This document shows, in pieces, positions 50,475-61,276 of a stretch of 64,000 nt of DNA (positions within the stretch are counted from its first letter, which is position 1; each line of letters starts with the position of its first letter). The DNA is from Saccharina japonica. Lineage: Eukaryota; Sar; Phaeophyceae; Laminariales; Laminariaceae. The notes beneath the pieces were generated by a model. That model was not told where the DNA came from. It was given only the letters and a program-made list of their open reading frames with translations, and did no database searches. A program made the translations under genes and the position numbers. The stretch spans positions 62,001 to 126,000 of the forward strand of contig MEHQ01003865.1 of assembly GCA_008828725.1 (NCBI GenBank), given 5' to 3'.

Positions 50475-51473
50475 ATTTCCAGTTCAACTGGCGGGAGCGT
50501 TCACACTCAACGGCCTTCTAGACAAAAACCTTGTTCCCAGGTGTTTTTCCCTTGTACACCCCTTCTACTCACCGGCTCGGCCCCTCGATTACAGTATGCG
50601 AGTCAGGATATTTTCATTTTGCAGAAGATTTGAGTCGTGCCAGGTACACTAACGAGCAGGGCGACTGTTGCTTGTACTCGTCGCACGACGCTATAGCCCT
50701 GATGGTGGTTTGTGCAGTTTCGGGAGCATGCAGTGTGCGGGTCTGGTTGTAGTGGTTTCGCTGGCAATCGACGTGACTCTTTTCCAAGTAGTAGTACCAG
50801 GTGATACAATAAACATACCAGGTATATACGTATATATATCTGGTTGATCAACATCACTATTCAATCTCGAAGAGGCGCAGTTGCGAACATAACCAATATT
50901 AACGCACTTGTGTGATGGGGCATCTGTTGTTATTCAGTTTCTCAACCACTGGCTCCACGCTACGTAGCCTCATCAAGTCCCTTGGCTTTTTGCATCGCAG
51001 CGTGCATTGTTTTATCTTTATTTGTATTTCCCTTCCAGCTTCCGTCGTTTGGATTTCGTTTTATTCCGGCACCTTCACGCCACGGTTAGCTCACATGGCT
51101 TTCGTCTTCATCGTAACCCGCTTGCTGTTGGCATATCGAAGCTTTTCTTCTCCTATGGCGTGCTTATTGTTGGATAAACTCACGCGTGAGGCGTTGAAGC
51201 CTCATTACGAGGTGGGGAAGATTTGTGTCCTCACGTATTTGTTTCGAATAGCCGCACCTTAAACCCCCTTTCCGATTTCTGGGAGGATATTATGACCATT
51301 TGATCGTCGTGGGATCTGCATGTACGACTATTCAGGGTGGGCTAATGTGATGGTATCACATGACTATGAGGAGGCGCAATACGTACTGTTACGAGTATAA
51401 ATAAACAAATGCGTACGAACGTGTATGAGATCACGTGACGTGCTAGATACGGAAACGTCTCCGTAGATCGTAC

Positions 51474-51758
51474 ATGTATGAAGATACATGGATAGTGGGA
51501 TCAGCCTGGTACTTGGCCGAGCCCTACCTTCGTACTCCGTTCTTGTACTCTATCGAGCTCTACCATGAGATAAACAACACAAAGAGCTTTACTATGAATA
51601 GGGAGAAGCGTGCCCTGGTCAGCATCAACATTCCTGTGTCCTGTGATGAGGGTCTTACCTCCACACTTGGGGAGTGCCCAACAAGGGTGAAAAACAATGA
51701 AAAACCACCAATGATTTTCAAAATTATGGATGTTTCTTACCGCATCAAAAACGGTTAA
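51474..51758 (+). CDS. Small open frame inside the hAT-like element (94 residues)
   Basis: The frame opens MYEDTWIVGSAWYLAEPYL and closes just inside the right AACCGGTT-rich zone. Composition looks protein-like, without low complexity, but no family was recognised. Whether it is expressed cannot be told from sequence. Confidence 0.3.
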   Translation: MYEDTWIVGSAWYLAEPYLRTPFLYSIELYHEINNTKSFTMNREKRALVSINIPVSCDEGLTSTLGECPTRVKNNEKPPMIFKIMDVSYRIKNG

Positions 51759-51889
51759 ACCGGTTTTCGGTTAACCGGTTAAAACCGGCTGAAAAACAAC
51801 GGTTAAACCGGTTTTTTGTTTTTGAGAATAACACCTCCTATTCGGTTTTCGGTTTTTCGAATATGCCATCCGGTGCCCATCTCTACTCG

Positions 51890-53050
51890 CCACTACCAGG
51901 GCGTGCTGCTCGGCCTCGAGGTCTGCACGCGTACCTTCCGCGAGTGGCGGTGGCGGAGGCGGCGGTAGGGGCGGTGGTGGCGGCAGCGGCGGTGGCAACG
52001 GCTCATGCTCCTGCTCCTCGCCCATCCCAACGCCGTCCTCTCCATCTTCTACTTTATGCTCCTCCTCCAGAAACCCCCTGCCACTCGTACATAAAACCAT
52101 CTCCCCGACCTCTTTCTTCTCCGCGTGTGACGGTTCTTTCGTCACCGCGGGGTGGGTTTCAACGTGGCGCGCAGACAGAGCCACCTGCTCTACTAGCGCG
52201 CCCGGGCTCGCCCAACAACCCGGCTCAAAGGGGCTTCTCTCAATCGGATGCGGCTGCGGCAGGGCCTCCTGCCCATCCTGTGCACTGCTGCCGCTCCGAG
52301 AGGTCTGCTCCCCACCTAGCTCCACAGCTTATTCTTCTTCTCTCTCTTCGTCTGCCTTCTTCTCTCCCTCTCCCCTCGTAACTTCCACATCAAATTTGGG
52401 AATGGGTGCAGAGCGGGTATGGTTTACAGCAGTGGTTAACGTGCTTGCGTGGGCCTCCTGCCCTTGTTGCCGCACTGTCGTCCCAACTGTTGTTGTCCTC
52501 CTCTGCTCTGCCGCCGTCCTCTCCAAATCAGCGCGCTGGGCCTCCCTCGGCGTGGCACGCAGCTTCGCTATCATCTTCCTCCGAAGGGCTGCCAGCTTCG
52601 CTGCTGCTAACTCTCTCCTCATCTTCTCCACCTGCTCGCGAAGGGCTGTCACCTGCATCACAGTGTCTGCAGCCCCATCCATCGCGTCGTCATGCTGCTG
52701 CTGCTGCTCCGGCTGTTGCTGTTGCCGCTGCTCGCTTGCGTTGCTCGTGCCTCGAGCAGCAAGCGGGTCCACCAGCACCGGCTCACGTCTGGCAAAGGCG
52801 GCACGCTATTGCTGCGGCCGTATGGGATGGATCACTTGCTGCCGCCACTTGAACTGGTGCTGAGCCGAGTTGATCCGAAAATACACCTCGTTGAGGCGAG
52901 CCCTCTCGTTCGCAAGCACGGCAACCCGTCCAGTACGCGCAGCCCAAGCTTCATAGTTCACGATGCGTTCAACCAGAACGAAGCGCTCGGCATACAGCTT
53001 GTCGATAGCGTGTTGATACGACCTCGGGCGCATGACGGGGGCCTAGCACA
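51890..53050 (-). mobile_element. Gag-like coiled-coil, Gln- and Pro-rich stretch (likely retroelement fossil)
   Basis: On the - strand a GC-rich frame encodes a short helical segment, a Gln-rich tract, a heptad-like coiled coil (VEKMRRELAAAKLAALRRKM), the word IPKFDVE, which recalls the start of LTR-element Gag proteins, and a Pro-rich tail. Protease, reverse transcriptase and integrase were not seen, nor LTRs. It looks broken. A decayed host coiled-coil gene is the alternative. Confidence 0.35.
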
Positions 53051-54041
53051 GGCGGGCAGGGTCAGCGAGCTGGAGCGCTCCTCATGTAGACATAAGCCAC
53101 GTAGTTAAATATATATATATTATCATCGGACCTCGCAGGCCACCATCGAGGCGAAGTCGCGCAAGTCAAGTCAAAGGGGAGAAGCAAGGCACTCATTTAT
53201 ACCTCAATAAAGCCTTACCAAGTATATGAACTCCCTAATATATGTAACGGCCATCGTAACCGCTGTATCGAGTACAAGCACAATGAATGTCCTGCTGTTG
53301 AGCTGCGCCTGCCGCGCGCTAAGCTGGAACCAGCGTTGTAATATACATATAATCAACCGGGATCCACTTAACACGACAACTATATGGAAGTGGGATGAGC
53401 TTCAGCTATTATTTGACCAGCCCGGTGGAGGATCACACGAAGCAAAGTGTACAAGCGATTAGTCATTCCGTGTGCAGGCACACCACTGCAGTAGGGTGCG
53501 TGCGTGGTACTAATACATGGCGATCAGCACCGCGCTAATTTTCCCTTCGTCCAAGCTTCTATCGTTAGGGGACGGAACGTGCGCGCGTTCTAGCTATGCC
53601 TCGTGTTGCACAATAGCGAATATGGTCGAGCACATGTCGAGGACAGCGAGTGATTTTCTAGTCGGCCTATACTGGGGTACGTAGAGAGCAAGAGGCGGTA
53701 TAGGGACGCGTGCTACAATACGGGCAGAGGGGGCAGTTGTTGGCAACTGTGTTTCTGGCTGACTTCCTCATAGTCGTAATTGGCTCCATCTTCGACTGAG
53801 GAATGATCCACAATATCGCTGGAACTTCTTTTGTGTGTCTTATTTGTTTTTCACTGTTTCACGTTTTTTCGATTACGCCCCCCAGAGCATAACGGCATGT
53901 TTCTTCTCTCGGGTTGTGCTTTATGTCTTCACAAAGTCAGTGTTTGCGAGTGGTATAGTGCTCCTGAACGGAGGAACCTTTTGAAAGTGGTAGCTGCACC
54001 GGTGCACCCCTACCATGCGTGGCATGCATGTAGATACGGGC
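53051..54041. other. Spacer without recognised gene
   Basis: It contains an (AT)n stretch at about 53109-53121. The open frame at 53831-54199 runs into the tandem duplication that follows and shows no domain. Nothing else is supported. Confidence 0.35.
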
Positions 54042-54672
54042 GTGACAGTGGGGATTGTCGCGGGAAATGCTTCCACATGTCACCATTCTTAGTTCGAAGC
54101 AGATACACTACGTTGTTATCTCTTGCGGATACCGTACAATGGATGGTGTTTTCCGGTAAATACCGAGAAGATAAGGAATGCCGGCACGACGTCAAGTAGA
54201 AGAGTCGACGCGGTCTGAACTGTAGTACTGTGCTGCCGAACCCACCCTTGGCTAGCTCGGGCCCAATAAGGCCTCGACATGTTGTATTTACATGAGGTGT
54301 GTGGCGTTCCACAGTGTGCCAGGCTAACAACGCAGCAGTATCAAGAACGATCTAGAGACGGTCAAGGCAGTGACCATCGTCGCGGAAAATTCTTCCACAT
54401 ACCACAGGTTTTAGTTTGAAGGACGTACACGAGGTTTTATCTATTGTGGCCAACGTACATTAGATGGCTTTTCCAGTACCGAAAATATAAGGAATGCTGG
54501 CTTGACGTAGAGTAGAAGAGTCGACACGGCCTGTACTGCAGTAATGTGTCGCATAACCCACCGTTGGCAAAAGCAGGCCCAATAACCCTGCGATATGTTA
54601 TATTCACACGGGGTTGAAAACTCAATGATGAGGTGCGGAACTACACTGTGTGCCGGGCTAGCAATATATGGA
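54042..54672. repeat. Diverged tandem duplication, unit about 322 bases
   Basis: Two copies (about 54042-54345 and 54364-54672) share GTCGCGGxAAAxxCTTCCACAT, GTAGAAGAGTCGACxCGG and GCCCAATAA words in the same order. They have diverged substantially, so this is an old duplication. Confidence 0.7.
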
Positions 54673-54689
54673 CCGAGAAGGGTGAACGG

Positions 54690-55465
54690 TTAGTATCATG
54701 TGACAGGGTTTTGGTGCCTCCCTTTGGCGATACACTAGTTATCGGGAGTCGTGTGTCTGATGGGGAGAAGACACGGTGTTTTGGTGGTTGGCTTTGGCGA
54801 GATGTTGGTTTGCGGGAGTCGTGTGTTGGTGGGAGCGAAATCACAGTGTTTTGGTGGCTCGCTTTGCCGAGAAGTTGGTTTGCGGGAGTCACGTGCTAAT
54901 GGGAGCAAAGTTAGAGTGTTTTGGTGGATCGCTTTATCGATAAATATGTGTGCGGGAGTCTTGTGTTGGTGGGAGAGACGTCACAGTGTTTTGGTGGCTC
55001 GCTTTGGCGATAAATTGGTTTGCGGAAGTCGTGTGTTGGTGGGGAGAAGTAAAAAAAGTGTTTTGGTGGCTCGCTTTGGCGAGTAATTTGTTTGCGGGAG
55101 TTGTGTGTTGGTGGGAGAGAAGTCACAGTGTTTTGGTAATTTGGTTTTCGGGGGTCGTGTGTTAGCGGGAGCGAAGTGACAGTGTTTTGGTGGCTCGCTT
55201 TGGCGAGAAGTTGGTTTTCGGAAGTCGTGTCATGGTGGGGGCGAAGTCACAGTGTTTCGGTGGCATGCTTTGTCGAGACATTGGTGTGCGGGAGTCGTGT
55301 GTTGGTGGGAGATAAGTCACAGTGTTTTGGTAGCTCGCTTTGGCGAGAAGTTGGTTTGCGGGAGCCGTGTTGGTGGGGAGAAGTCAAATTGATACGGTGG
55401 GTGGCTTGGGCGAGTGATTTGTTTGCGGCAGTCGTACATTGGTGGGAGAGAAGTCACAGGACGAT
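54690..55465. repeat. Minisatellite, unit about 70 bases, roughly ten copies
   Basis: The word GTGTTTTGGTGG recurs about every 70 bases (near 54775, 54846, 54916, 54986, 55058 and on to 55321), alternating with TTTGCGGGAGTCGTGTGTTGG. One interval is only some 53 bases. Open frames across it (VLVARFGE-type words) are a by-product of the repeat. Confidence 0.85.
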
Positions 55466-55486
55466 AGTGTCCCATCCCCTGAAAAT

Positions 55487-56180
55487 ATTTGCTTCCATAC
55501 ATCTAGAACTCCAGGAACCCGGGGAAGAAAACGGGCACCCCCCGGGTCAACCTTGTCCCCGAGGTGTGGAAATCCCAACCCCTCGTGCTGATTGCTGATT
55601 AGTTGGGTATCATAGAGTCAGCGCGCGGCAAGAGTTGCCCCCCGGGACGACGTCGAGGTATCGCCGCACTCAGGAACGATTTGGTCTCAACCTCTGATCA
55701 TATATCATTCCATACATTTACAACTCCAACAACCCGGGGACGAAAGCCGACAACCCACGCGTCGATACCGCCCTGCAAGGTGTGGAAACCCTTTCCCCAG
55801 CGCCTGATTGCTGATTTGGATGGGGCTCATGGAGGCAGTGCGCAGCGATAATTGTTCCTCGAGACAATATCAAGGCTTCGCCACACCAGGAGATGATGGT
55901 GTTTCATCCCCGGATCATAACTGATTTCATACATATACAACTCTGACAACGCGGGAATGTAAACGGACAACCCCCAGGTCGTTACCGCCCGGCAAGGTGT
56001 AGGAACCCCATCCACTGATTCATGGTTGGCTGGAGCCCATAGAGCCAGCGTATAACGAGAGTTGCCCCCCGGGACAACGTCGGGGTCGCGCCGCACCCAG
56101 GGATGATAAGATCAAACAACACGGGGACGAAAACGGAGTCCACCCGGATCGATAGTGTCACACAAGGTGGTGAAACCCCA
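55487..56180. repeat. Tandem repeat, unit about 215 bases, a little over three copies
   Basis: Units begin near 55489, 55706, 55921 and, partial, 56107. Shared words include CATACATxTAxAACTC, AACCCGGGGA, AAGGTGTGGAAACCC and GTTGCCCCCCGGGACxACGTC. It directly adjoins the 70-base minisatellite. Confidence 0.8.
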
Positions 56181-58392
56181 ACTTCGCTGGCATATGTATA
56201 GACGCGTGCTACGATAGAGGTCGCATTTTCGACTATTAATAAAACGTTTTCTGAATGATCGGGCTCCTTAACTCAAATTCGTCCGACTTTCAGTCTTGTG
56301 CTGCAAAAAATATTCGTTGTATATTTTGGGCATAGGATTATTATCAGGGTAACACTTTTATTTTGCTCCATATAAACTGTTTGAATGGGGTATAGAGCTC
56401 CTAAAGTGGCCACTCTCGGAACTATTTGCATTTTTTTCTGAACCAGCCGGTTCCAGGGACGTCGGGGGATGTCTGTGCAAAACCAATCGCGCAAATGTTC
56501 GAAGATCTGACCTCGAAAGGTCAATACCAAGTCGCCCACATAGTAGTAGTAGTAAGTAATTGCCAGGCAACTACAAAAAACGTACTGGTATGCTTTTCGC
56601 ACAAAAGCCCAAATGTTCACGCCGGTTTCTGGAGATTGCTCCTCCTGCAGTTTTGTACACGTGTTCTTCGAGCCCCTTCCGAGGCCTTGACGAAAGTTTT
56701 GTTTATGCGGTGGCAGTGTTGGGCTTTCCCTTCGGGCTAAAAATACAAGAGCAAATATAGTACGAACCCGTTTTTTTTTTTTCCAGTTGCGATTCTATTT
56801 AGGGTACTGTATAGTTTCTACCTTTTCATTACTCCCTACGTACGGTCAAGGACATTTCTCCAGTTCTAATGCTCAGACATCTCCCCGATATGTAGTTTTA
56901 AAGAACCTACATCATGGTCACCTTTTGTGTCTCAGAAGGCGTATCGATTAAACGCCTTATTTGTCATCACAAAACGTGCCTCTTATTCGAAAACGACTCG
57001 CCACACCCCTGGTACCCAAGACAAATTTGAAAAATGTCAGTTTCTCCGGCTGCTGACACTTTTTTAACTCAGATTTCGCCGAGGACGCGGAGCAATACTA
57101 GTAGGTTAACCTACCTGGGCCTCTAGTTCGACCGTCTGTAGCGTCCTACGTGGCCACAGCAGCAGAGTATAAATACCAAACAGGAGCTCCGAAACAATAA
57201 AAACTCTTGCTGCGGAGCACTGTCGTGTCGTGATGCAAACACAGCAATGCCTACGCTCGCTTGCAGATCTAAGAGGCCCAACACCTCCTAGAGAGACCAT
57301 GACGAACAAGCTACCAGGTACACGTTAGTCGGGGAGAGGTCTGAGCATCAGAACTGAAGCTATTCCGTGTTCCGTAAGGAGTATATACTATTATGGTGTT
57401 ATTATACCAGAAATAGTATTGCTGCTGTAAACAAAACGGAAAAAAAACAACACCCAAGTCAACCCAAGTACTCTTTTTTTTAATGGCCAAAGGGGCTCCT
57501 TAAGGCCCGAAACTCCAAATAAATATAGGTGCAAATACAACAGTGAACCTATTTTGTTCAAAACCACACACACTCACCATCTAAAGGGTTAAGATGGATT
57601 TATATTTAAATAGCACGTGTGCAAACTTCAGGATCTATCTTCCAAAAACGGCGTGAAGTTTGGACTCTGACATTTTTGCGGCGGCCGATAACTTGCACGT
57701 ACGTGCCAGGCTATTCGATTTTGCACGTACATTCAATGCCGGTTTATGTATAGCAGGAGTTGTTATAGATATGTATGGCCTACATGGTACCAAATGGAAT
57801 CGAGGTGCCAGGTGGGCCTCCGGCGGCTCCTGCGGAGGGCTGACTATGTTTGTGCACCTTGTGGGTGGGAGCAAGGTGCCAAATGGGATGAGCCCACTGC
57901 GGGGTCAACGTACCAAATGGGAACAGGGTGCCAGATGGTGTAAACGTACGTGCATATATATCCAAACAGCTCAACACGTACGTGCGATTATACAGCTGGT
58001 GCCTTTTTTTGGTCTTCCATCTTGAACCAGCTTGTACGGAGACTCGAACCAATATTGGCCTCAACCTTTTAGCGTAATACGTAGAGTGCTCGAGGTTAAT
58101 CACTTCAGACTATCGACCACCCGGGCGACCTGGCGATATATCAAGAGTCACAGTAATTTCCATGGGTTAAATGAAGTTCGCGAAGTTGTGCAGCGACCAG
58201 GAGCCAGGAGCACGCCACAACACCCCGCGGGACTTTGATGCCTGAAAATCCCCGTCTGCGTCATACCTGGTACATCGGCCCCCCGAGTCCTCAAAGCCAA
58301 ATTTCCCCTCTCTTTATCTCGCGAATCAATCGTCACAGCACGGCGCCGTTTACACGTGTGGCACTCACGACACTCTGTATACGAGTACCATC
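56181..58392. other. Spacer without recognised gene
   Basis: Short open frames (for example 56426-56740) show no domain. Around 57785-57940 the word ACCAAATGG and its variants recur four times. ACGTACGTGC words occur near 57700 and 57950. I see no promoter signal that I could defend for the gene starting at 58393. Confidence 0.35.
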
Positions 58393-58786
58393 ATGGTGCG
58401 CGTCGTCAGATCCAAACAACGGCCCCGCCACCTAATATTGTCGCTACCCAGGGCGATGACAGCGGTGGTCCTGCTCGTGTCGGCTGCCACCTTTGCCCAT
58501 GGCCAAACCCAGCGCTTCTGCGAGGGTGAGGTCGGCCAAACGGACTGGGTTTGCGATATTCTCCAACCCATTCCCCCCGACGTGTTCGAGGAGTTCTTGC
58601 CTCTGCCGGGCATCCCCGACCCTGCCAACCCCGCGACGTACAGGCAGATCGCGGGCGAGCCTGCATTCGACGAGGTCACCGGCCTGAGAAACAACAACTC
58701 TGCGGTGTTCGCGATGACGGCGGGGACCTACTTCTGTATGCTGGCGGAGAGCAACGGCGAGGCTGTGCTCTTTGACGCCCCGGAAG
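58393..58786 (+). CDS. First exon of a secreted protein, possible metallo-beta-lactamase fold (partial)
   Basis: An ATG at 58393 opens 131 codons ending in phase 1 at a GTAGGT donor (58787). Residues about 20-37 form a signal peptide core (AMTAVVLLVSAATFAHG) after a basic start. The exon is GC-rich with smooth codon use, unlike its surroundings. Its end, NSAVFAMTAG followed by LAESNGEAVLFDAPEG, resembles the first strands of metallo-beta-lactamase hydrolases, where a variable loop is followed by VLIDxP. The zinc-binding HxHxDH exon was not found in the window. The identification rests on these strands only. Downstream DNA is filled with mobile elements, so the intron is very long or the gene is cut off. 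Confidence 0.55.
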
Positions 58787-59295
58787 GTAGGTCCTCCCGT
58801 CCGTGACATACGTATCAGTACAGAGTACGCCCCCAAAGACAGCAGCAGTGTGCTCTACGGTATAGAGTAAGCAGCATCCTCCGACATGACCGCTTGTGAC
58901 CAGCCTTCCTTGTATGTATAGCCGTGGGTACAAACTACAAACACGATAAGTTAATGTACATCAACAACAACAATTGTGGCTTCCATGTTCCACTCTTTGT
59001 TCTGTGGTTCCTCTATTTCTTGGAAAAACATATTGGACATTTTGGGGGAAAGTTGCTCGATACGAATGGCCCTTAGTGCCGTATATACCGCCGTTCTAAA
59101 GTGCGATATACCAGGTAGGGGAGAACATATCATTGAGGCTACCCGGCACAGTAGTGCAGGCCCCTTCGGTTGGAAAAAACAGTACTTGAATCGAGGGTGC
59201 ACAAGGATCCGACCCCCTGACACCCCACTACCCCCCCCCGAAAAAAAACGGACTGTTGTGATCCCTGGAAACAATACGTAAGACAACTGTTTTTT
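58787..59295. other. Intron start or intergenic DNA, with a dispersed repeat
   Basis: Starts with the donor of the exon above. The block at about 59246-59283 (ACTGTTGTGATCCCTGG) recurs at 34048-34085 inside the extra part of duplication unit a. No further exon was recognised. Confidence 0.4.
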
Positions 59296-60204
59296 GGGCA
59301 TTAGCCAAAAATAGGTATACCTACGCACTTTGAGCCATTTATAGGCACACTGCGTAATGTACACCGGAAAAGGCTTCCTGGCCCGCCTGATATTGGTCCT
59401 GCGCTCCATTGTGCCTACAAATGGCTCAAAGTGCGTAGATACACCTATCCTCGGCTACTCAATGTACGTGTCACCTATTTTTGGCTTGAAGTGTACCTAT
59501 AAATGGCTCGAACGATCACTTTCTGACAACTGAAATGTAGACAGACGGCCACACCAGATGCCGGGACTGTCAACCAGCCGACCGTATCTGTCAACCAGCT
59601 GACCGTCTTCCTACCAGAGGCCCGCGGTCACATTTTTGATAGTATAGTCGTTTGGACCACATTCCTTTAGTGGGTGTGATCGCGGTGTGGGGAAACATCA
59701 ATGACGAGTGTTTCCATGCCGTTATGCTGAAAGTACGATACACATAGTGTTGTGCAGTATATAGGAGAAAACTCAGTATAGATTATACGTGTGCAGAGTA
59801 TTAGCATACGGTTAAGGGGGTCTAAGTTACGCAAACGTTGGCGCGGTCCGGAATAACATTCCATAGCAAACATGGGTGAAAAACATGCACGGGTAAGTCA
59901 TCTGGTTGACAGGTACGGTCGGCTGGTTGACAGTCCCGGCATCTGGTGTGGCCGTCTGTCTATATTTCGGTTTCCAAAAAGTGATCGTTCGAGCCATTTA
60001 TAGGTACATTTCAAGCCAAAAATAGGTGACACGTAAATTGAGTAGCCTAGGATAGGTGTACCTACGCACTTTGAGTCATTTGTAGGTACAATGGAGCGCA
60101 GGCCCAATATCAGGCGGGACAGGAAGCCTTTTCCGGGGTACATTACGCAGTGTACCTATAAATGGCTCAAAGTGCGTAGGTATACCTACTTTTGGCTAAT
60201 GCCC
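59296..60204. mobile_element. Foldback element, 909 bases, arms about 310 bases
   Basis: The left arm starts GGGCATTAGCC and the right arm ends GGCTAATGCCC. They pair as inverted repeats over roughly 310 bases, including CCTACGCACTTTGAG, CCATTTATAGG, GCCACACCAGATGCC and TGTCAACCAGC, with only scattered differences. The spacer of about 290 bases encodes nothing. No target-site duplication is evident beside the ends. Within each arm the words TATAGG and GGCTCAAAGTGCG occur more than once. Non-autonomous DNA transposon, family unknown. Confidence 0.8.
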
Positions 60205-60407
60205 TATACATAAGTAACCGGTATATATCATACCTGGTAATACGTATAAAAAAAAACAGTGCAAAAAAAACAAGCACAAAAAACACCTACGAGAATTTAT
60301 GTTCCTTATTTAAGAATGCTCATTTTGAAGGGAGGGACGCACGGCTTTGATGATTTGAATGTGCCTATACCAACACTATCTGACAGGGGTTCGTGACCGC
60401 TCTGACA

Positions 60408-60743
60408 GAGGAGCAGATTGCAGCATTTCTCCACCTGATCCGGTGGTTGATGCGGTATGATATTTACTTGATTTTACAGAGGAAACTGCTGTCGAGTTAC
60501 GAGTACATCGGTTGATTAATTCCACCAATACTGGGGGGTCAGCTCATTAGTACCGTTACCGGTACCCATTTCCAAGAGGAGCAGATTGCAGCATTTCTCT
60601 ACCTGATCCGGTGGTTGATGCGGTATGATATTTACTTGATTTTACAGAGGGAACTGCTGTCGAGTTACGAGTACATCGGTTGATTAATTTCATCAATACT
60701 GGGGGGCCAGCTCATTAGTACCGTTACCGGTACCCATTTCCAG
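60408..60743 (+). repeat. Perfectly spaced tandem duplication, 168-base unit
   Basis: Copies 60408-60575 and 60576-60743 differ at only a few bases. In both, one + frame reads EEQIAAFL, then LIRWLMRYDIYLILQR, and closes at the same stop after SSYEYIG. The period is a multiple of three. The frame may be a scrap of an element protein; I do not recognise it. Confidence 0.85.
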
Positions 60744-60852
60744 CAAGCTCGCGTCGTAAAAGCTATGTTTACTTGCTTTGATACGCAAGTAAGACCCGCC
60801 GATGCTAAACTTATATTTGGAGCGAGCCTCAGATTATTATTTAACAGCAGAA

Positions 60853-61276
60853 TTTCCTAATTGAGAATTGCCTTCCCGATGAGAATGAAAATCGGTTTTT
60901 TTTTTCGAACTATGAGAGGTGTACTTCCCTCAGTCATTTTTTCCGCTGTAAAGTATGGTCAGTTGTGACACCCGTCGATGACAAAAAAACAAACGAAATC
61001 GGCATCGGCAGTGTCGAAATATCGAAGATCCCAGAAAATCTGGATTTATGGGCGAGGCACCTCGCTCATAAATGCCAATTCCCTTAAATCCTCGATTTTA
61101 CGAGCCTGTCAACGTTGATTTCATTTTTTTTTTCGTGGATCGATACCTACCATCGAGGAACATATTTTTTAGGTCAAATTTTTATCGGGAGCCAAATACA
61201 ACTCTTCAACAATAGCAAAGTACTATTATAACATCGATTTTCATTCTAATTGGAAAGGCAATTCTCAATTAGGAAA
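60853..61276. mobile_element. MITE-like element, 424 bases
   Basis: Inverted ends carry TTTCCTAATTGAGAATTGCC and extend with changes to about 45 bases each, including GAATGAAAATCG. The interior is AT-rich and non-coding. No target-site duplication is clear. Confidence 0.65.

Larger units (their letters stand above)
49855..51885. mobile_element. hAT-like DNA transposon, no transposase recognised (2.03 kb)
   Basis: Ends are inverted repeats with TAGAGATGGxCACCGG, the classic hAT style. Both subterminal zones are packed with AACCGGTTAACC-type words (49885-50005 and 51750-51850). The inverted match extends a few bases outward, so the expected 8-base target-site duplication cannot be read off. 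The interior holds two small open frames but no hAT dimerisation motif or zinc finger. The element lies exactly where homology between the two segmental copies ends. Confidence 0.7.

Noticed and set aside
51863-52863. Long + strand open frames rich in Pro, Ser and Cys
   Set aside because: They mirror the low-complexity - strand gag-like stretch (Gln, Pro and Glu codons read backwards) and show no domain.
54751-55598. Open frames with repeated VLVARFGE-type words
   Set aside because: They are by-products of the 70-base minisatellite, open in several frames, without a start context or partner exon.
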